Shown piece after piece: positions 36,979-50,009 of a DNA stretch of 64,000 nucleotides. Each line of letters starts with the position of its first letter. Positions within the stretch are counted from its first letter, which is position 1. The position numbers were made by a program, and so were the translations under genes. Location: NCBI GenBank assembly GCA_948474755.1, contig CAOLHI010000933.1, positions 1 to 64,000 of the forward strand. Reading direction: 5' to 3'. Origin of the DNA: Ctenosaura bakeri. Lineage: Eukaryota > Chordata > Lepidosauria > Squamata > Iguanidae. The notes beneath the pieces are model-generated. The model was not told the origin of the DNA. It was given only the letters and a program-made list of their open reading frames with translations, and did not search any database.

Positions 36979-39900
36979 TTTTTTAAAATTGTATCTGATC
37001 ATCAGTTAAACACCAACAGAATAGCTGACTGATTCTCTGTGCTTGCCATTCTGCCTCCAGAAGTGAAAAGCATCTTAAAATGAATATTCTCCCTTCTGCC
37101 TCTCTACCTCTGTCTAATATGGCTGCCTGCTCTCAGTGGTGGTCGATTACCTTAATTCTCCTCCCTACTTGGAGGTCAATACTGGGGTGCCATACAAAGG
37201 TGCCCCAGCAGTAGAGGGACAAAAGCAGCATGAATTGCCAAGAGATTACAAAAATGCATTTTGAAAAACAGCAGCCTTTACAGATGTATAGCACAAAAAC
37301 AAAACAACAATAAGCAAAACAAAACAATCACCTTGAAATCACATTTATGAAATTTTGCTGGGTTAACCTCCTAGTTAGGGTCCACAGTATCCATAAATTT
37401 TATGCAGATGTGTGGGGGAGCAGGGAGAAGAAAATTATATTTGCATTTTGTTTCCCAGAAACAGGCCTGGCAATCCACATTCCTAAATCTCAGTTTGATT
37501 TCTGGACCAGATTGCTTCTGCATCAATCTGGACTGAATCAGGCCTAGATCCAGATTGCAGACTCAGACTCTGAAGCGAATCAGGGCATCACTGCACAACT
37601 ATAATGTATATTAATATTTATATACGGGAGAAATAAATCTTATATGCATTCAAATGCTTTTAATTGCTTTACTGACTTAGCAGAATCTAATCATAGTCAT
37701 GTTGTTCTTTGGCATTGGCAGTTTTTCCATAAATCACCACAACTGCATTTATTGTGTTGCTTTCAAGAACCACATTTTCTTGACATTTAAAATGGCACTG
37801 GTGCAGGCCTAGTTAGAACTGCTAAGTTGGCATTTTATGTGCATCTCTCTGGCTCACAGTCTAAAGACCAATTCATCATGGTGCTGCATCTGTAAAATCT
37901 GCATTCATTTCAAGGAGACTTGCAGAGCAAGAGTTTTGTAGACTTAGCTCCTATATTTCAGTTTCATATGATGTATAACAAGCCACAGCTGTTTTAAAAG
38001 GAATACATTTAAATCTTAGTTCATGATGCATTTCTTTACAGGCAGCCATTCAGCAATCACTAAAATAAAAAAGTGCCAATACAAAAACTAAGAAGTCACA
38101 TACAATACTAGCTTATCTCCATCTTATTATAACCATTCTTGCCCTCTAAGATATATGGGGAGGGGGAGCTGAATGTCACTCATCAACTAATTTCTAAGTA
38201 GCTATATAAAGGTTTGTTTTCTCAAAGCAGGGAGGAATGACGTGATCCTCCAAATGCCATATCCTTCAACTGTCCTGACTTTGGAGGGACAGTCCTAATT
38301 ATGGTAATCTTCTGTTGTCCCACTTTTGTAGCTGTTTTTAATATGTTCCAGTTTCTTTCTCCTCCTCTCTTTTCCCTCTTTGTCTTCAACTCACTTCAAT
38401 TGCTGTGAGCTGAATTCAAACCCAAAAGTAGTTCCATTCACTTAACTCAGCAGAAAGGAGAGGAGAAGGGAATGTGGAATCTTGCCCTTCCCAAAAGGCT
38501 CAGGCAAAAGGAAACCACAGCAGCCTCTCCTGGTTCTTCCTCATTAATAACTTTTGCTATCTTGACCACATTCTGATGTTGCTTGTCCATGTGTTCCAGA
38601 TTTTATCTGTGAAATATTGGAGGGTAGGAAATGTTACTACAACCCCCAGCAATACTAGCCACAACAAATAATGATAAGGTATGGTGGGCACTGGAGGTCA
38701 GCATCTGGAAAGTCACAGGATTCCCACTCTTGTCTGAAAGGGATTTTAATATAATTGTTGGAATGTTTGCAAAACTGTACCGGTAAGAAATCCTACATGT
38801 GGCTGTTATTGTGTTAACACCTTACCCAAGGAGATGCATACTGTCTCTTGACATGACAAAATTAGACCACAGCATTCTTGTCAACATATTTTGTTAGGCT
38901 TTACAGGCACTAGACATGCTATGGAGGTTTGGCCTATAGGGTCACCTCATACTTCTGTCATGGAGTTAGAGTCACATCTCAGATGAAAGATCCACATAAA
39001 CAGCCAGTAAACTCAGTTGGGTATTATCCTCAGGTGAGGATTACTGTCTGGGGAACTGGACATGGGGCTTTCACTATCTGGCCCCTGGATACAGTGAGAT
39101 GACTCCGGATTATGCTGTTCTGGCCAGTAACTTGTTCCAGGGTCTGGCCTCTATTTAACAGGATCCCATTCTGCTACTGGTAAGTCTCCTCTGGCTTCAT
39201 TCCCTAATTTGAGTAACTCATCCCCTGAATAAGACCACTCTGACTCATAAGGAAGTTCAGGATCAAGGGTCTACCCCTTCAGGTAAGTAAGGGAACAGGT
39301 ACAATTCTTGCAGGTGGGTCAAACAGAACAGGGTGGGCCCTGGGGGATTGCTCCTGAGAAGTGTGCTGGGAGAGGGTAGGTACTGGTACAATACTGGTTT
39401 CAGACCTGGCAAAAGTAAGCCATTGCCCCAGTATAGTTGTTCTGCTTTCAAGGGCAGTCAGCAAATTTTCCCTTTTGGGGTTCCGATTGCTCATCCTTTC
39501 CTCTGTCAAACTTCTGGCCTACCTCCTGCTTGGTCTTGCCTCTGGTATATGTAGAGCATCTGGAGAGCTTCTCTTGACTTTGGCTTGGCTAGTCGCTTCC
39601 CTGGTCTTCCAGTCCTTTCCAATCACTGTCTGCAGTTTTGGCTACACTGAAAGATGCTTCAGGGTCTGGAACTGAGGCTCCTGCAACTCTCCACTTGCCT
39701 CCTCTGAGTTTCCTCCTCTGTCCTGCTGCCTCTGAGTCTTTTATCTAACCCTGCTCTCCTCTCCTTTGCAGCTTCACCTGAGGTATTGCTATGCTGCTAG
39801 GCAAGGAACTATCTCATTGCCCCACTGTAGACCTCACTGGAGCTGAAAGTGGCTAGAGCAGCTGCAGTGATGTGTGACACTCTGCTCCAGTGCTACATAT

Positions 39901-40287
39901 AAAGGCCTAAAACCAGTATGATACTACTTCAGGTCAAAGAACTTCCTTCTTTTCTTCTTCTCACTGCATCCGTAAAAGCATCATGAAAATAAGATCCATG
40001 GGGTTTCCCAGGCCTTTGGGGTTCTTCTGGGGGGACAGTGGGAAGTGCACATTGCAGCCCCCATACCAGATGTCTGTGGATACAGCTCTGAATTTAAAAA
40101 ATGAGGCATTGCTATGTTTTGAACTCAAAATGCAAGGCAGTGAGTTTGGTTCATAACAATCTTCACCAAAGTAATGTGAGGAGAATAGACTGTCCACCAC
40201 CACACACACAACAAATGCACCACTCCTATTCCTGAGCTTGCTACTCAAGGCATTGGGACATAAATAAGTTTCCACACTGATTTACAG
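36979..40287. other. Intronic sequence without recognised feature
   Basis: No gene. The part at about 38800-39900 is richer in GC and has several open frames of 60-105 codons on both strands with no family resemblance. It may be an unidentified repeat. Confidence 0.4.
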
Positions 40288-40797
40288 TACAGTAGCCCCT
40301 CCACTTTTGTGAAGGTTTGGGGTGCAGAACCCTCACGAAAGTGGGAAAACTGCAAATAACCCCCCTGCTCCCCCCTCATTCCCTTCCAGAGCTCCCTCCT
40401 TCCCTTTCCTATGCAAAATGGGGAGGGAAGGGGAATGAGGGAAGCCTTGTGTGAATTTTCCTTTCCCCCTCTGGAGGTCCTCCCTTCCTATGCAAAATGG
40501 AAGGGAAGGGAGTGGCAGAAGCCTCACACAAATTCTCCATGCTACGGCAAAATGCACAGGAATGGGCAGGGGAGCCCGGGAGGGGGAATGGGAGGCTCAT
40601 GTGAGGCTTCCACCCCTACTTCCTTCCATTTTGCCTCAGCACGAGTTTTCCACGCTGGGGGAAAATGCATTGGAAGGGGAGGAGGGGAACAGGAGGAGGG
40701 GAATGGGAGGGAAGGAGGCGCGTGCACACACACACACACACTCGTGACTAATCAAATTAATGAAGGCCAAACCTGCAAATGTGGAGGGAGGACTGTA
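40288..40797 (+). mobile_element. Tigger-like MITE (copy 3, longest)
   Basis: The left end is TACAGTAGCCCCTCCACTTT and the right end is AATGTGGAGGGAGGACTGTA, inverted to each other. The left subterminal block is GGTGCAGAACCCTCACGAAA and the right is GACTAATCAAATTAATGAAG. The G-rich middle holds repeated, alternately inverted units around CCTATGCAAAATGG and GGCAAAATGCACAGGAATGG, plus a short (AC)n at 40729-40741. Its 510-bp length against 365-380 bp in the others reflects extra middle units. Confidence 0.7.
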
Positions 40798-42717
40798 CTT
40801 CCATAAACTCAGGTAGTGAATTTTTCAGCTAAAATTTCCATAATGCCTTGCTGGCTAAGACTTCTGGGATGTGAAATCCACAATATGTGTTAGCCCAAAT
40901 ATTATTGAACCTGTGTATTTTTTTTTAAATATTCTTGTGGTGAAAATGTTATCCCCTAAACTGAGCAGCCTTAAAGCTGCAGCAGAAGATATTGCTCGTT
41001 TCGCATATTTGAAATTAAAAACTGGCTTCCAGGATCACTGTACAGGACCTGCAAGTAAGTATTACTTCAATAACTTAATTTGAACTAAAACTCTGAAAAT
41101 ATACCAGAAATAGAGCTCCTAAAATTCTCCTATCCTATCATCATTTGCATCTGCATTTTAGAGACCCAAGTTAGCCTGTCTTGTTTTTGAAATGGAAATG
41201 ATACACTTGGAATGTAGTAGTGGCTTTTTTAATGTAAATTTTTGAACAGTGCATATGCACAGTTTGCCACAGCCTTTCCTTCAATGTTTCTCTTTCCCTT
41301 TCGTTACCAATGTGCATGTGTGCATGAATAAAATACTGCAAAAATCAATGTGAATGTGTACATGTGTACATGATTGCATCAAAATTCCCTTTTGTGATTA
41401 TGCAACAATTTAACAATGCTGATGTACACTTGAGCACGTTGATAAACATGCCACTGTAAAACAAAACTTGAATTTCAATGTCTCTTCTGTGCTAAAACAC
41501 CCCATCTCAACTATAAATAATAATCTTAAAGGAGGTGGGCAATATGGCCCTTTTCAAGTAATTGTGATAAAGCGTACAGCTAATTGTTATAAAGCATGCC
41601 GTTGTCATGAAACGTAACTTCTGAAAGAAGATGCATTCATCACAAAAAGACCTGATATTAAGAATTCTAGCATTCACATGCATGCATGCACATGTGCACA
41701 CAGTTGTACTTATTGGGACCATCAGCTATGCAAATCTATCACAGGAGAGAAGAAGAGCAGGGAGAAAGTTCTGTAGCTGGATGGAGACAGACCTAGGAAT
41801 ATTTCAGTAAAATGTAAACCAGAATACCCTCAGCAACAGAATGCTGCAAAAATGGAGATAAAAACAGGTCACATGCATATATTCTTGCTCCCAAATAGGC
41901 ACTTTCTTTTTGTTTCCCCTGCCCCCGTGTTTTTGCAGCCATTGATCCATCCAGACACCTTAACTGCCCCTTTCCTATCACCCCTGAAGCAATGAATTTT
42001 CCATCCTGGGTGGCCGAAGGAGGAGGAATTCCAAACCCCCCACATTTCACAGATGAAAATCAGGACACATGTGGCCAAGCTACATCAGAATGTGGTCAAG
42101 ATGACAAAAGTTATTAATGAAGAAATGCAAACAAATCAGGAGACACTGTAGCAGTTCACTTTTTCTTGAATCTACTGGGAAAGGCAAGATTCCACCTTCT
42201 CTTCTCCTCTCCCACCTGCTGAGTTAATTGAATGCTATCTACTTTTTCACTTTGAACTCAGTTTGCAGCAACCAAAGTAAGCTGAGAACAAAGGGGAAAA
42301 ATGAGGGGAGGAAAGAGAAACTGGGACATTTTAAAAGCAGCTGGAAAGTAGGATGACAGAAGAGTCACTGGGACTATCTTTGCCATACCAGGATGCTTGG
42401 AGGATTTGAAATTCAACTTTTCAATAGATTGCAGGCCTTCACTCACTATTCTGCAAACAACAGGGGTTTGGTCTCACTTGTTGTACATACAATGGACATG
42501 TTTTACAGCAATGAACTCTGGCACATGTGGTTTTTGATATCCATAGTGGCAACAACCTTATGTGCAGAGTGAACAACCCATGTGGAACAGTGAAACCTTC
42601 TAAATAAGCGTGTACTCTCAGAAACTCCAATATTTTATCAAGCATTTCCAGTGCTGAAACACACATCTGGTGTGCCATATATAGCCCTGGAGCTGTTAAT
42701 CTTATAGTCCCTATTGC
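40798..42717. other. Intronic sequence without recognised feature
   Basis: No gene or nameable repeat. A CATGCATGCACATGTGCAC purine/pyrimidine-alternating stretch lies at about 41678-41700. Confidence 0.4.
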
Positions 42718-42850
42718 TTCACAGCCTTTTCCAAGCTGGTGTTCTGAAGGTATGTTTGACTACAGCTCCCATCATAGTTTCCATTATGTTGTCCAGGAAT
42801 CATGGAACTGTAGTTCAACACATTTGGAGAGCACCAGATTGGGGAAGGTG
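42718..42850. mobile_element. Palindromic MITE (ACTACAGCTCCCATCA family)
   Basis: The two halves are inverted: CTTTTCCAAGCTGGTG and GACTACAGCTCCCATCATAG on the left, ACTGTAGTTCAACACATTTG and CACCAGATTGGGGAAGG on the right. It has no coding capacity. The family resembles hAT-derived MITEs common in squamates, but target duplications were not found. Confidence 0.55.
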
Positions 42851-44018
42851 GCATTTCTGATATCTTTAATTTCATGAAAACAAATACAATTGATTTGTTT
42901 CTTTCTCTTCTACTCTAACAAGTGGTAGTCTGCCTATCCTGAGAGGTATCTACCATTTCTTCCAGTTCTTTATACAGTACTGCTACACTCTCTTGGATAC
43001 TGTTGGACATACAAAAAGAACTTGCTCTGCTAACATCTCTTGTCATCTTAGGAACACCCATTAATTTCAGAACAGAATAGATCAAAATAAACATGCTAGT
43101 CATGAACAAAAAAAAATTGTATAAAATATTTACCATTTCTTCTTCCTCAGCCAAATGGTGAATTGCAAAAGTAAAAAAGCAGTTTGCTGCATTTCGGTAT
43201 GCTAGGCTGTAGAGAAGGATGAATAAGCAGGGCTAATTGGACATTAAACAAAACCAAAAGGTACACAAGAGCAGACTCTGCTTGTATGTTGTAGGTTTTT
43301 TTGTTTTAGAGACATTATCTGGAAGCACATCCCAGTCTCCTCATTGGCACTCATTGTAATGTAAGTATGTAGAGGTGCAAACTGAGGTTAGTTGGTTCTT
43401 TCCATTGAGTTTTAAAGGTGGCTGTGCTGTGACAGCTTTTGCTTTCTTTTCTGTGGCTCTTGACTGAACACAATACAAAATGTGCTCCTTTCATTCTGAC
43501 TAGCTGAATTGGCAGTGCTTTTGTTCCTTTGGTTCAACACTTGGTTCCCTCAGCAGCTGAGTGGGAAATATGCACATTTTTTTTAGTTTCTAGTTATATG
43601 CAGGGAAGAAGCCACAAAGCTGAACTCCAACTGCACAGAGATTGCCAAGACATGCCAGTCAGCAATTGGGTGACCTACTTTTTATTAGAGTAATTACACT
43701 TTTGAAGATATGTCACTATTTTGTCAGGAAAGCTGCACTTACGAAGTGTCAGCAAACATGCCACTTATCATTAAAGCTGTTTCTGGATGTGTACAGTCAC
43801 TAGGATGCTGCAAGACTGACAGCTTCAAAGAGAGGACTCTGGTAACTATAGTTAGAAAAGTTAATATAAACCTCCAGATTCATGCAAGAATATGTTGTGT
43901 TTCAAAGCAGAATACTTCTTTTGTATAAAAATTACTCGGACTTGATAAGAACAGTTATAAGAGTTGTCAGGGTACAACTTGAACAGAGTTCTTTATTACA
44001 CTATACTACTTCTGCAAG
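42851..44018. other. Intronic sequence without recognised feature
   Basis: No gene or nameable repeat. Confidence 0.4.
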
Positions 44019-44399
44019 TAAAGTTGTCCCTCCACTTTCACAAGGTTCAGGGTGCAGAATCCTCGCAAAAGTGGAAAACCACAAATAACTCCCCCCTGTT
44101 CCCCCTCCCATTCCTTCTGGGGCTCCCCCCTTCCGGTTCACATGCAAAAGGAAAGCAATGGGGGTGGGGGAAGGCTCACACTAGCCTTCCTTTCCCCTGC
44201 CAGATCTCTACCTGCCATTCCTATGCATTTTTGCCCTAGTGCTGAGAACTCTCTGCCATTCCTTTCTGTTTTGCCTTGGCATGAGTTCTCTGCACCAGGG
44301 CAAAATGCATGGGAATGGGAGGAGGCAGAAGACACACACACACTCATGAATAATAAAATTCACAAACATTAAACCTGTGAATGTGGAGGGAGAACTGTA
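44019..44399 (+). mobile_element. Tigger-like MITE (copy 4)
   Basis: The left end is GTCCCTCCACTTTCACAAGG with GGGTGCAGAATCCTCGCAAA next to it. The right end is AATGTGGAGGGAGAACTGTA. The middle contains GCATTTTTGCCCTAGTGC inverted against GCACCAGGGCAAAATGC, a strong internal hairpin. Immediately followed by a SINE. Confidence 0.7.
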
Positions 44400-44403
44400 C
44401 TCT

Positions 44404-44655
44404 GCTGTTGTTACATGTCTTCAAGCCAATTCCAACTGATGGCAAATCTATAGTATGGCTGGGTTGTTTGTTTGTTTGTTTATCTTGGCAAGGTGTATTC
44501 TGAAGAGGTTTCTCATTGCCCTCCTCCAAGGTTGAGACTGTACGCCTTGCCAAAGGTCACCCACCCAGTGGGTTTCTACTGCAGAGTGGGTATTCAAATC
44601 CTGGTCTCCAGAATCATAGACCAATGCTCAAACTACTATACTACACTGTGTCTTA
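44404..44655 (-). repeat. tRNA-derived SINE, nearly full length
   Basis: Read in reverse: head AGTGTAGTATAGTAGTTTGA, B-box-like GGATTTGAATACCC, CCCACTGGGTGGGTGACC, CAATGAGAAACCTCTTCAG, then the tail GCCATCAGTTGGAATTGGC, TTGAAGACATGTAACAACAG. A (GTTT)n at 44465-44480 lies inside. Confidence 0.75.
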
Positions 44656-45532
44656 CTAATACTTCTAGCAACATTTTTTTCCAAAAAAGTGGGACAGTCA
44701 AATACTAGTATAAATTAAATGTCTTGAAAGCAGTGCTTAATCTGGCCCAGAGTCTGATGGGCCTGCACACCTTCTTAAAAATAAACTACTGTAAATTCCA
44801 AGACTCAGCAATGGGACTGGTCAAAATACGCTGGAACATTCTTGATTACAGGCAGTGACCAACCACTTACCAATGGTCTGCACATAGAATGTGGAACACA
44901 GTTGCACAGGCACTGTAAGGAACTCTTATTGGAACTTGAGGCGTATGTGATATCTCCAAACAGTTTGAAATTATCTTGATGATCATCCTACATTAGGGTA
45001 GGCCCAAACTATTTTGCCTAAAGAGAAGTAGCTACACCCTACCTCAGTTCTATGTATAGAATCCATAATGACTGGCAGCTAAGGTTCCAGGAACTCAAGG
45101 CCCCCTCTTCTCCATTTATTGGGGCAAAAGGGAAGAATCTTGCACATACAAAGGAATGTTTCTGGCCCCTACTTCTGTAGGTTGAATTGGAGCATGACAG
45201 ACTCCCTCTTTCAATTAATGACTTAATTTCTTTCTCTCTTTTTTGCATGATCTTTTTTTCTCTCCCCCCCCCAAAAAAACCCCGCACAAATGAACAAAGA
45301 AACTAAAAAACTTCTGGCTAAATATCTTCTTCCTTTCTCTCTGTTCCTTATCCTTTTTGTCCTATTATCTCCCTCATGACACCTGACTACACAATCTTCT
45401 CCGTTATTTCCCACTCTTTCTCTTTTTTCTTCCCCTCTCAATCCTGGCTAAACGCCTTCTCCTTCCCATCTTTCTCTACTTTTTCTCTTCTATTTCTTGC
45501 CTTCTCCTTTTGCTCCTTCTCTTGCAAGGAAA
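44656..45532. other. Intronic sequence, pyrimidine-rich in its second half
   Basis: No gene. From about 45220 to 45530 the plus strand is strongly C/T-rich (many TTCTCTTTT and CCTTCTC units). Confidence 0.45.
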
Positions 45533-46617
45533 CTAGTAAAATGTGGGCTAGACAGTGCTACTGTTGGGTGGATTTGTAATCTGTTGACCAACTGAACACA
45601 AAGGGTGCTCACCAATGGCTGCTTTTCATCCTGGAGAATAGTGGGGTGCCATAGGGTTCTGTCCTGGGCCCAGTGCTATTGAACAGTTTCATCAATGACT
45701 TGGATGAAGGAATATAGAACATGCTGATCAAATCTGCAGATGACACCAAATTGGGAGGGGTTGCTAATACCCCAGAGGATAGGATCAAAATTCAAAATGA
45801 CCTTCACAGATTGGAGAGCTGGGCCAAGGCTAACCAAATGAATTTAAACAGAGGCAAATGTAAGGTCCTACACCTAGGCAGAAAACATGAAACGCACAAA
45901 TATAGGATGGCAGACAACTGACTGGACAACAGTACATGTGAAAAGTATCTAGGAGTCTTAGTAGACCACGAACTGAACATGAGTCAGCAGTGTGATGTGC
46001 CAGTCAAGAAAGCCAATGCAATTCTTGGTTTCATTAATAGGAGTATGGTGTCTAGACTGAGAAAAGTAATAGTATCACTGTATTCTGCTTTGGTGAGACT
46101 TCATCTGGAATACTGTGTCCAGTTCTGGGCACCTCATTTCAAGAAGGATATGGACAAGCTGAAAATGTGCCCAGGGAGGGCAACCAAAATGGTGAAGGGT
46201 CTGGAAGCCATGTCCCATGAAGAATGGCTTAGGGATCTGGGTATGTTTAGTTTGTAGAAGAGAAAGTTAAGAGGGGATATGATAGCAATGTTTAAATATT
46301 TGAAAGGCTGCCATATCGAAGAGAGATCAGGCATGTTTTCCATTGCTCTGGAGATAGGACAAGGAGCAGTGGACTCAAACTACAGGAAAAAATATTCCAC
46401 CTAAACCTCAGGAAGAACTTTCTGATGCTCAGAGAGCTGTTTGGCAGTGGAATATGCTGCCTCGGAGTGTAGTGGAGTCTCCTTCTTTGGAGGTTTTTAA
46501 ACATTGTCAGGATGGCCATCTGTTGGGAGTGCTTTGATGTGTGTTCCTGTATGGTAAGGGGTTGGACTGGATGGTTCCAGTGGTCTCTTCCAACTCCTAT
46601 TATTCTGTGATTCTGTG
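45533..46617 (+). mobile_element. CR1 LINE, RT C-terminus to 3' end
   Basis: A 1.1-kb fragment in split frames: GVP-GSVLGPVLLN region (45655-45690, with stops), MLIKSADDTKLGGVANTPED (45721-45780, the ADDT motif), NRGKCKVLHLGRKHE, INRSMVSRLRKVIVSLYSAL (46036-46095), HLEYCVQFWAPHFKKDMDKL and RDLGMFSL. It ends ATTATTCTGTGATTCTGTG (46599-46616), the CR1 terminal octamer repeat. It is the same family as 20587-21191 but opposite in strand and more mutated. Confidence 0.88.
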
Positions 46618-46624
46618 AAGGAAA

Positions 46625-46728
46625 TGGGGAAAAAATCCTATGAACAAACCTTGCCAAGAAAACTGCATGACAGGTTTGCTTTATGATCACCGTAAGTCAG
46701 AAATGACTTGAAGGCACACAACAAAAGT
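46625..46728 (+). repeat. tRNA-derived SINE, 3' half
   Basis: ACCTTGCCAAGAAAACTGCA, GATCACCGTAAGTCAGAAAT and GACTTGAAGGCACACAACAA give the tail of the SINE family. The tRNA-like head is missing because the fragment follows directly on the CR1 3' end. Confidence 0.7.
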
Positions 46729-47129
46729 GGCATTATAAGGACTAGGATTATTTTCGGAAGGAAAAAAAGAAGAGTGGCTGATGAGGGGCACTGGTTAATG
46801 GGGAAAATGTGTTAAAAGCAGAGTCTGAAAACATTCCCTTTTGCTTTAAAGGTTTATTTGGTTGTACTATAACACCAGAATTATCACTTGGAAAATCTTT
46901 TTATAAACGAGCTTACATATATTCATCTTTTTCTCCTCAAAGCAGAGCTTGGAAAACTTTTTCTTGTTGGACTACAATTCCCATGTATGTTTTTAAAAGC
47001 ATTGTCCACACTGATGTTAAAATGAGAGCTGGTAAAAGCCCGTTCTCTCCCCATTCTATGCAGAGCTTGGAAAACCTAATTACCAACAACAGAAAAAAAA
47101 GTATCTGTTGTTAGACATCGTATTTTTAT

Positions 47130-47398
47130 TTGAATTAGATGCTCTCACCAACTTTGGTCTGGCTGCTGACCAAACAACTGGCTGTTGCAGAAGGACTTTT
47201 TTAGTGACAGATCCTATTATTTATCTAGTCTCATTGTTACATCTAAAATGCTTTTAAAAAGAAGAGTTTATTTAAATGTTTTAAACTGAAAAAAAAAAGA
47301 TTGCTTCTTGGTTTTATTTTGTTTTAATGTATTTTGTAAGCAAGTTTTAATCCCATACAGGGAATGAGATAGGCTGTAAATAAAACAGATAAACGGAT
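47130..47398 (+). mobile_element. L2-type LINE 3' end
   Basis: ACTTTGGTCTGGCTGCTGAC is followed by T-rich sequence and the terminus CATACAGGGAATGAGATAGG, TGTAAATAAAACAGATAAA. No frame survives. Confidence 0.45.
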
Positions 47399-47647
47399 GT
47401 ATTATAGTTACAGTTTGAGATTTACATGCTTGCCACTGGAGATGTTTATAGTTATCAGGTGTGACATATCTCTACTTCCTCTTTCCAGTTCTGACCTTTA
47501 AAACAAATAGAAACTTAAGAATATACCATTTCATAGTGCATATGTAGTGATACATACGCCAGCTAACTAGCAGGATCTTGATAATATCTGCATAGTTAGT
47601 TTTTTTTGCAAACACTTTATTATTTCAAATTACTGTGCCATGTGTTA

Positions 47648-47837
47648 CTGTGTTCCTTTAAGTAATTTCCAATTTATGGAAGCCCTAAGGTGAACATAGC
47701 ACAGGGTTTTCTGGAGGTGGGAGAGTGTGATGCACCCAAGGTGACTCAGTGGATTTCCATGGCCTAGTGGGGACCTGAACCCTTATCTCCAGGGTCATAC
47801 TCCAATGTTCAAACTACTGCACCACAGTGGCTCTCAT
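47648..47837 (-). repeat. tRNA-derived SINE
   Basis: Read in reverse: GAGAGCCACTGTGGTGCAGT head, GGTTCAGGTCCCC at the B box (one of the better preserved copies), ATGGAAATCCACTGAGTCACC, split after 20 nt, and a tail with CCATAAATTGGAAATTACTT. Confidence 0.7.
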
Positions 47838-48033
47838 AAAAAAAAGAAAAGAAAAGCTATCACAGTTTTTGGAAGTACAAACAACATTAAGGGTGCTTTC
47901 TGAAGAAGGGGGGTGTAGTCCATGAAAGCTTATGCTGAAATAAAGTGGTTAGTCTTAAAGGTGCCATAAAACTCCTTTTGCATGTTAGGCTGATTGGTGT
48001 AACACTTGCAAGTTCATGCCCTTTATTCACATG

Positions 48034-48411
48034 AACAGTTCTCCCTCCACATTTATGGGCTTCACCTTCTTGAATCTGATTATTCACAGGACATCCGCTT
48101 GCTTTGTCTCCTTTCCCCCCTCCCATTCCCTTGCTGTTTTCCCAGGTGCAGAGAAGGAAGGCAGAGCACCCAGGAAAAAAGCAAGAGAATGGGAGGGTGA
48201 GAATGGAGGCACATTCATGCCTTCTTGATGCACGAGGCTGCCCCCTCCCATTTGCTTGCCTTTTGCCCAGGAGCATGGAAGGAAAGCACATGCACCTGGG
48301 CAAAGGAATGGAAGGGAAACCATGCATGGAGGAGGATGTTATTCACAGTTTTTTAACTTGTGTTAGGGTTCTGTGCCCCAAACCCTCACAAAAAACAGCA
48401 AATAAGAGAGG
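48034..48411 (-). mobile_element. Tigger-like MITE (copy 5)
   Basis: This copy is in opposite orientation to the other four. Plus-strand left end GAACAGTTCTCCCTCCACAT, then TGAATCTGATTATTCACAGG. The right side has GGGTTCTGTGCCCCAAACCC. The middle holds TTTTCCCAGGTGCAGAGAAGG against inverted CCCAGGAAAAAAGC units. Confidence 0.65.
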
Positions 48412-50009
48412 GAATCCCAACAACATTTTGTTTTTCCATTGCCTTTTTTTCACCAAGATGAAGTCTAAACATTTTTCAACGTGTAAGATTTGAAATGATG
48501 GCAGAGGGACAAATCTGATAACAATTTTGAATTAAATATATTTAACTCCCTTGTATGAGGAAGGAAACCCACACTGTTTTTTTCTTAGATGTTGCTCTCC
48601 TTTGGCCTTTGTAAGTTTATCTTGCACTTTCCAGTCAGTAGTGAAACCAAATCTCAAGGTACTTATAAGAATCAACTTATTCTAATCTGTGTCTATCCAA
48701 TCCAGGAATACTTAACCTTCCTTTCTGAAAATGTCATGACCTTTAACTACTGTTAATAATTAAAAGTTCATTCCTGCAATTACCCAAAATCCAGTAAGCT
48801 ATCGTCTGTGTCCAAACCATGTTTATTAAATTAGGATACTGTAATCTATGTACAAAAAGATAGAAAGACTGCTAGCATTTAATTTAAGCAAGATGATGAA
48901 AGTGTTTTAAAGCCATGTATAAAGGAATAAAAGCCAGGTATACATTGAACAATTTTTTATATCTCATTTTGTTATTGCTTGTAACAATAACATATACAAG
49001 GAGTGCAGTTTCTACTAGTAGCAGTTAAGAACACATATTGCATAACAATATTAAAACCAAATTCAAATAAAGTCAAAATTGTGGAGCATTGACACATCCT
49101 TGCCTGACTTCACATCCTTACACACACTTCTTCCTTCTCTCTCTCTCTGAATTATGTAGCCAGTGATAGCACACCCTATCTGTTTTCTTCCTAAATATGT
49201 AGTTAACTCTATTAAAACTTTCTCTTTACTTAGAACAGTCTGAGTGATGATTCCACACGCCAACTCCCATAAGAGGCTAAAAAACTACAATGTATTTGAG
49301 CTGGCATGTTTTGCAGGAAAGCCTAAATCAAAACCAAGAATCTCTTATTCATAATTGTCCACGGTAATTTGTTCTATAATGACTTAAAGGGAATAAGGAA
49401 AAGGCCTGTTTTTAATCAATAATTACTACTTTCTTTGATGTGTGTGCGCGTGTGTGTGTCTATGTATTTTCTTCCCTGTGAAACAAAATCAAAAACAGGC
49501 CTGAAAAGGAACACCCAATTTAAACTCAATTTGCCTTTTTCCTATATTTTATGATAATTTTATAGTTAACCCAAGCTTGTAATTTATTTCACAAAAGCCT
49601 GGCATAAACCCACCTAGAACAGGTGAGAAATTATAGGCAACTGTGATTTGGTTCCTCTCTGAAACTCTACTTATGCATTGATATTATCAGAGCATTTAAC
49701 ATTTTTAATGGAATTTCACTGGATTTGTTAATAAATGCAGGGGCGGCGGGGGCAGGGGAAGAATGACCATTTCTCTGCCCTACCTCATTCCCTTCCACTC
49801 TTTCTTCAATCTGTTGCTTCTGTCACTTCACTCACCCTACTTGAAGGCATTGCCTCTGAAAGGACTTTTTTAGGGGGGAAATTTCTTGAAATCCTTAGGA
49901 AATCTAGAAATTGCAATGCAAAAAAAAGTAACTTTCCTCATCTCTGGTCTAGGCTCCCAGATATTTATTTGGATCTATTCTTAATTAATTTTCCATTCCT
50001 TTGCTTCTC
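48412..50009. other. Intronic sequence without recognised feature
   Basis: No gene or nameable repeat. A (TG)n run occurs at 49437-49459. Confidence 0.4.
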
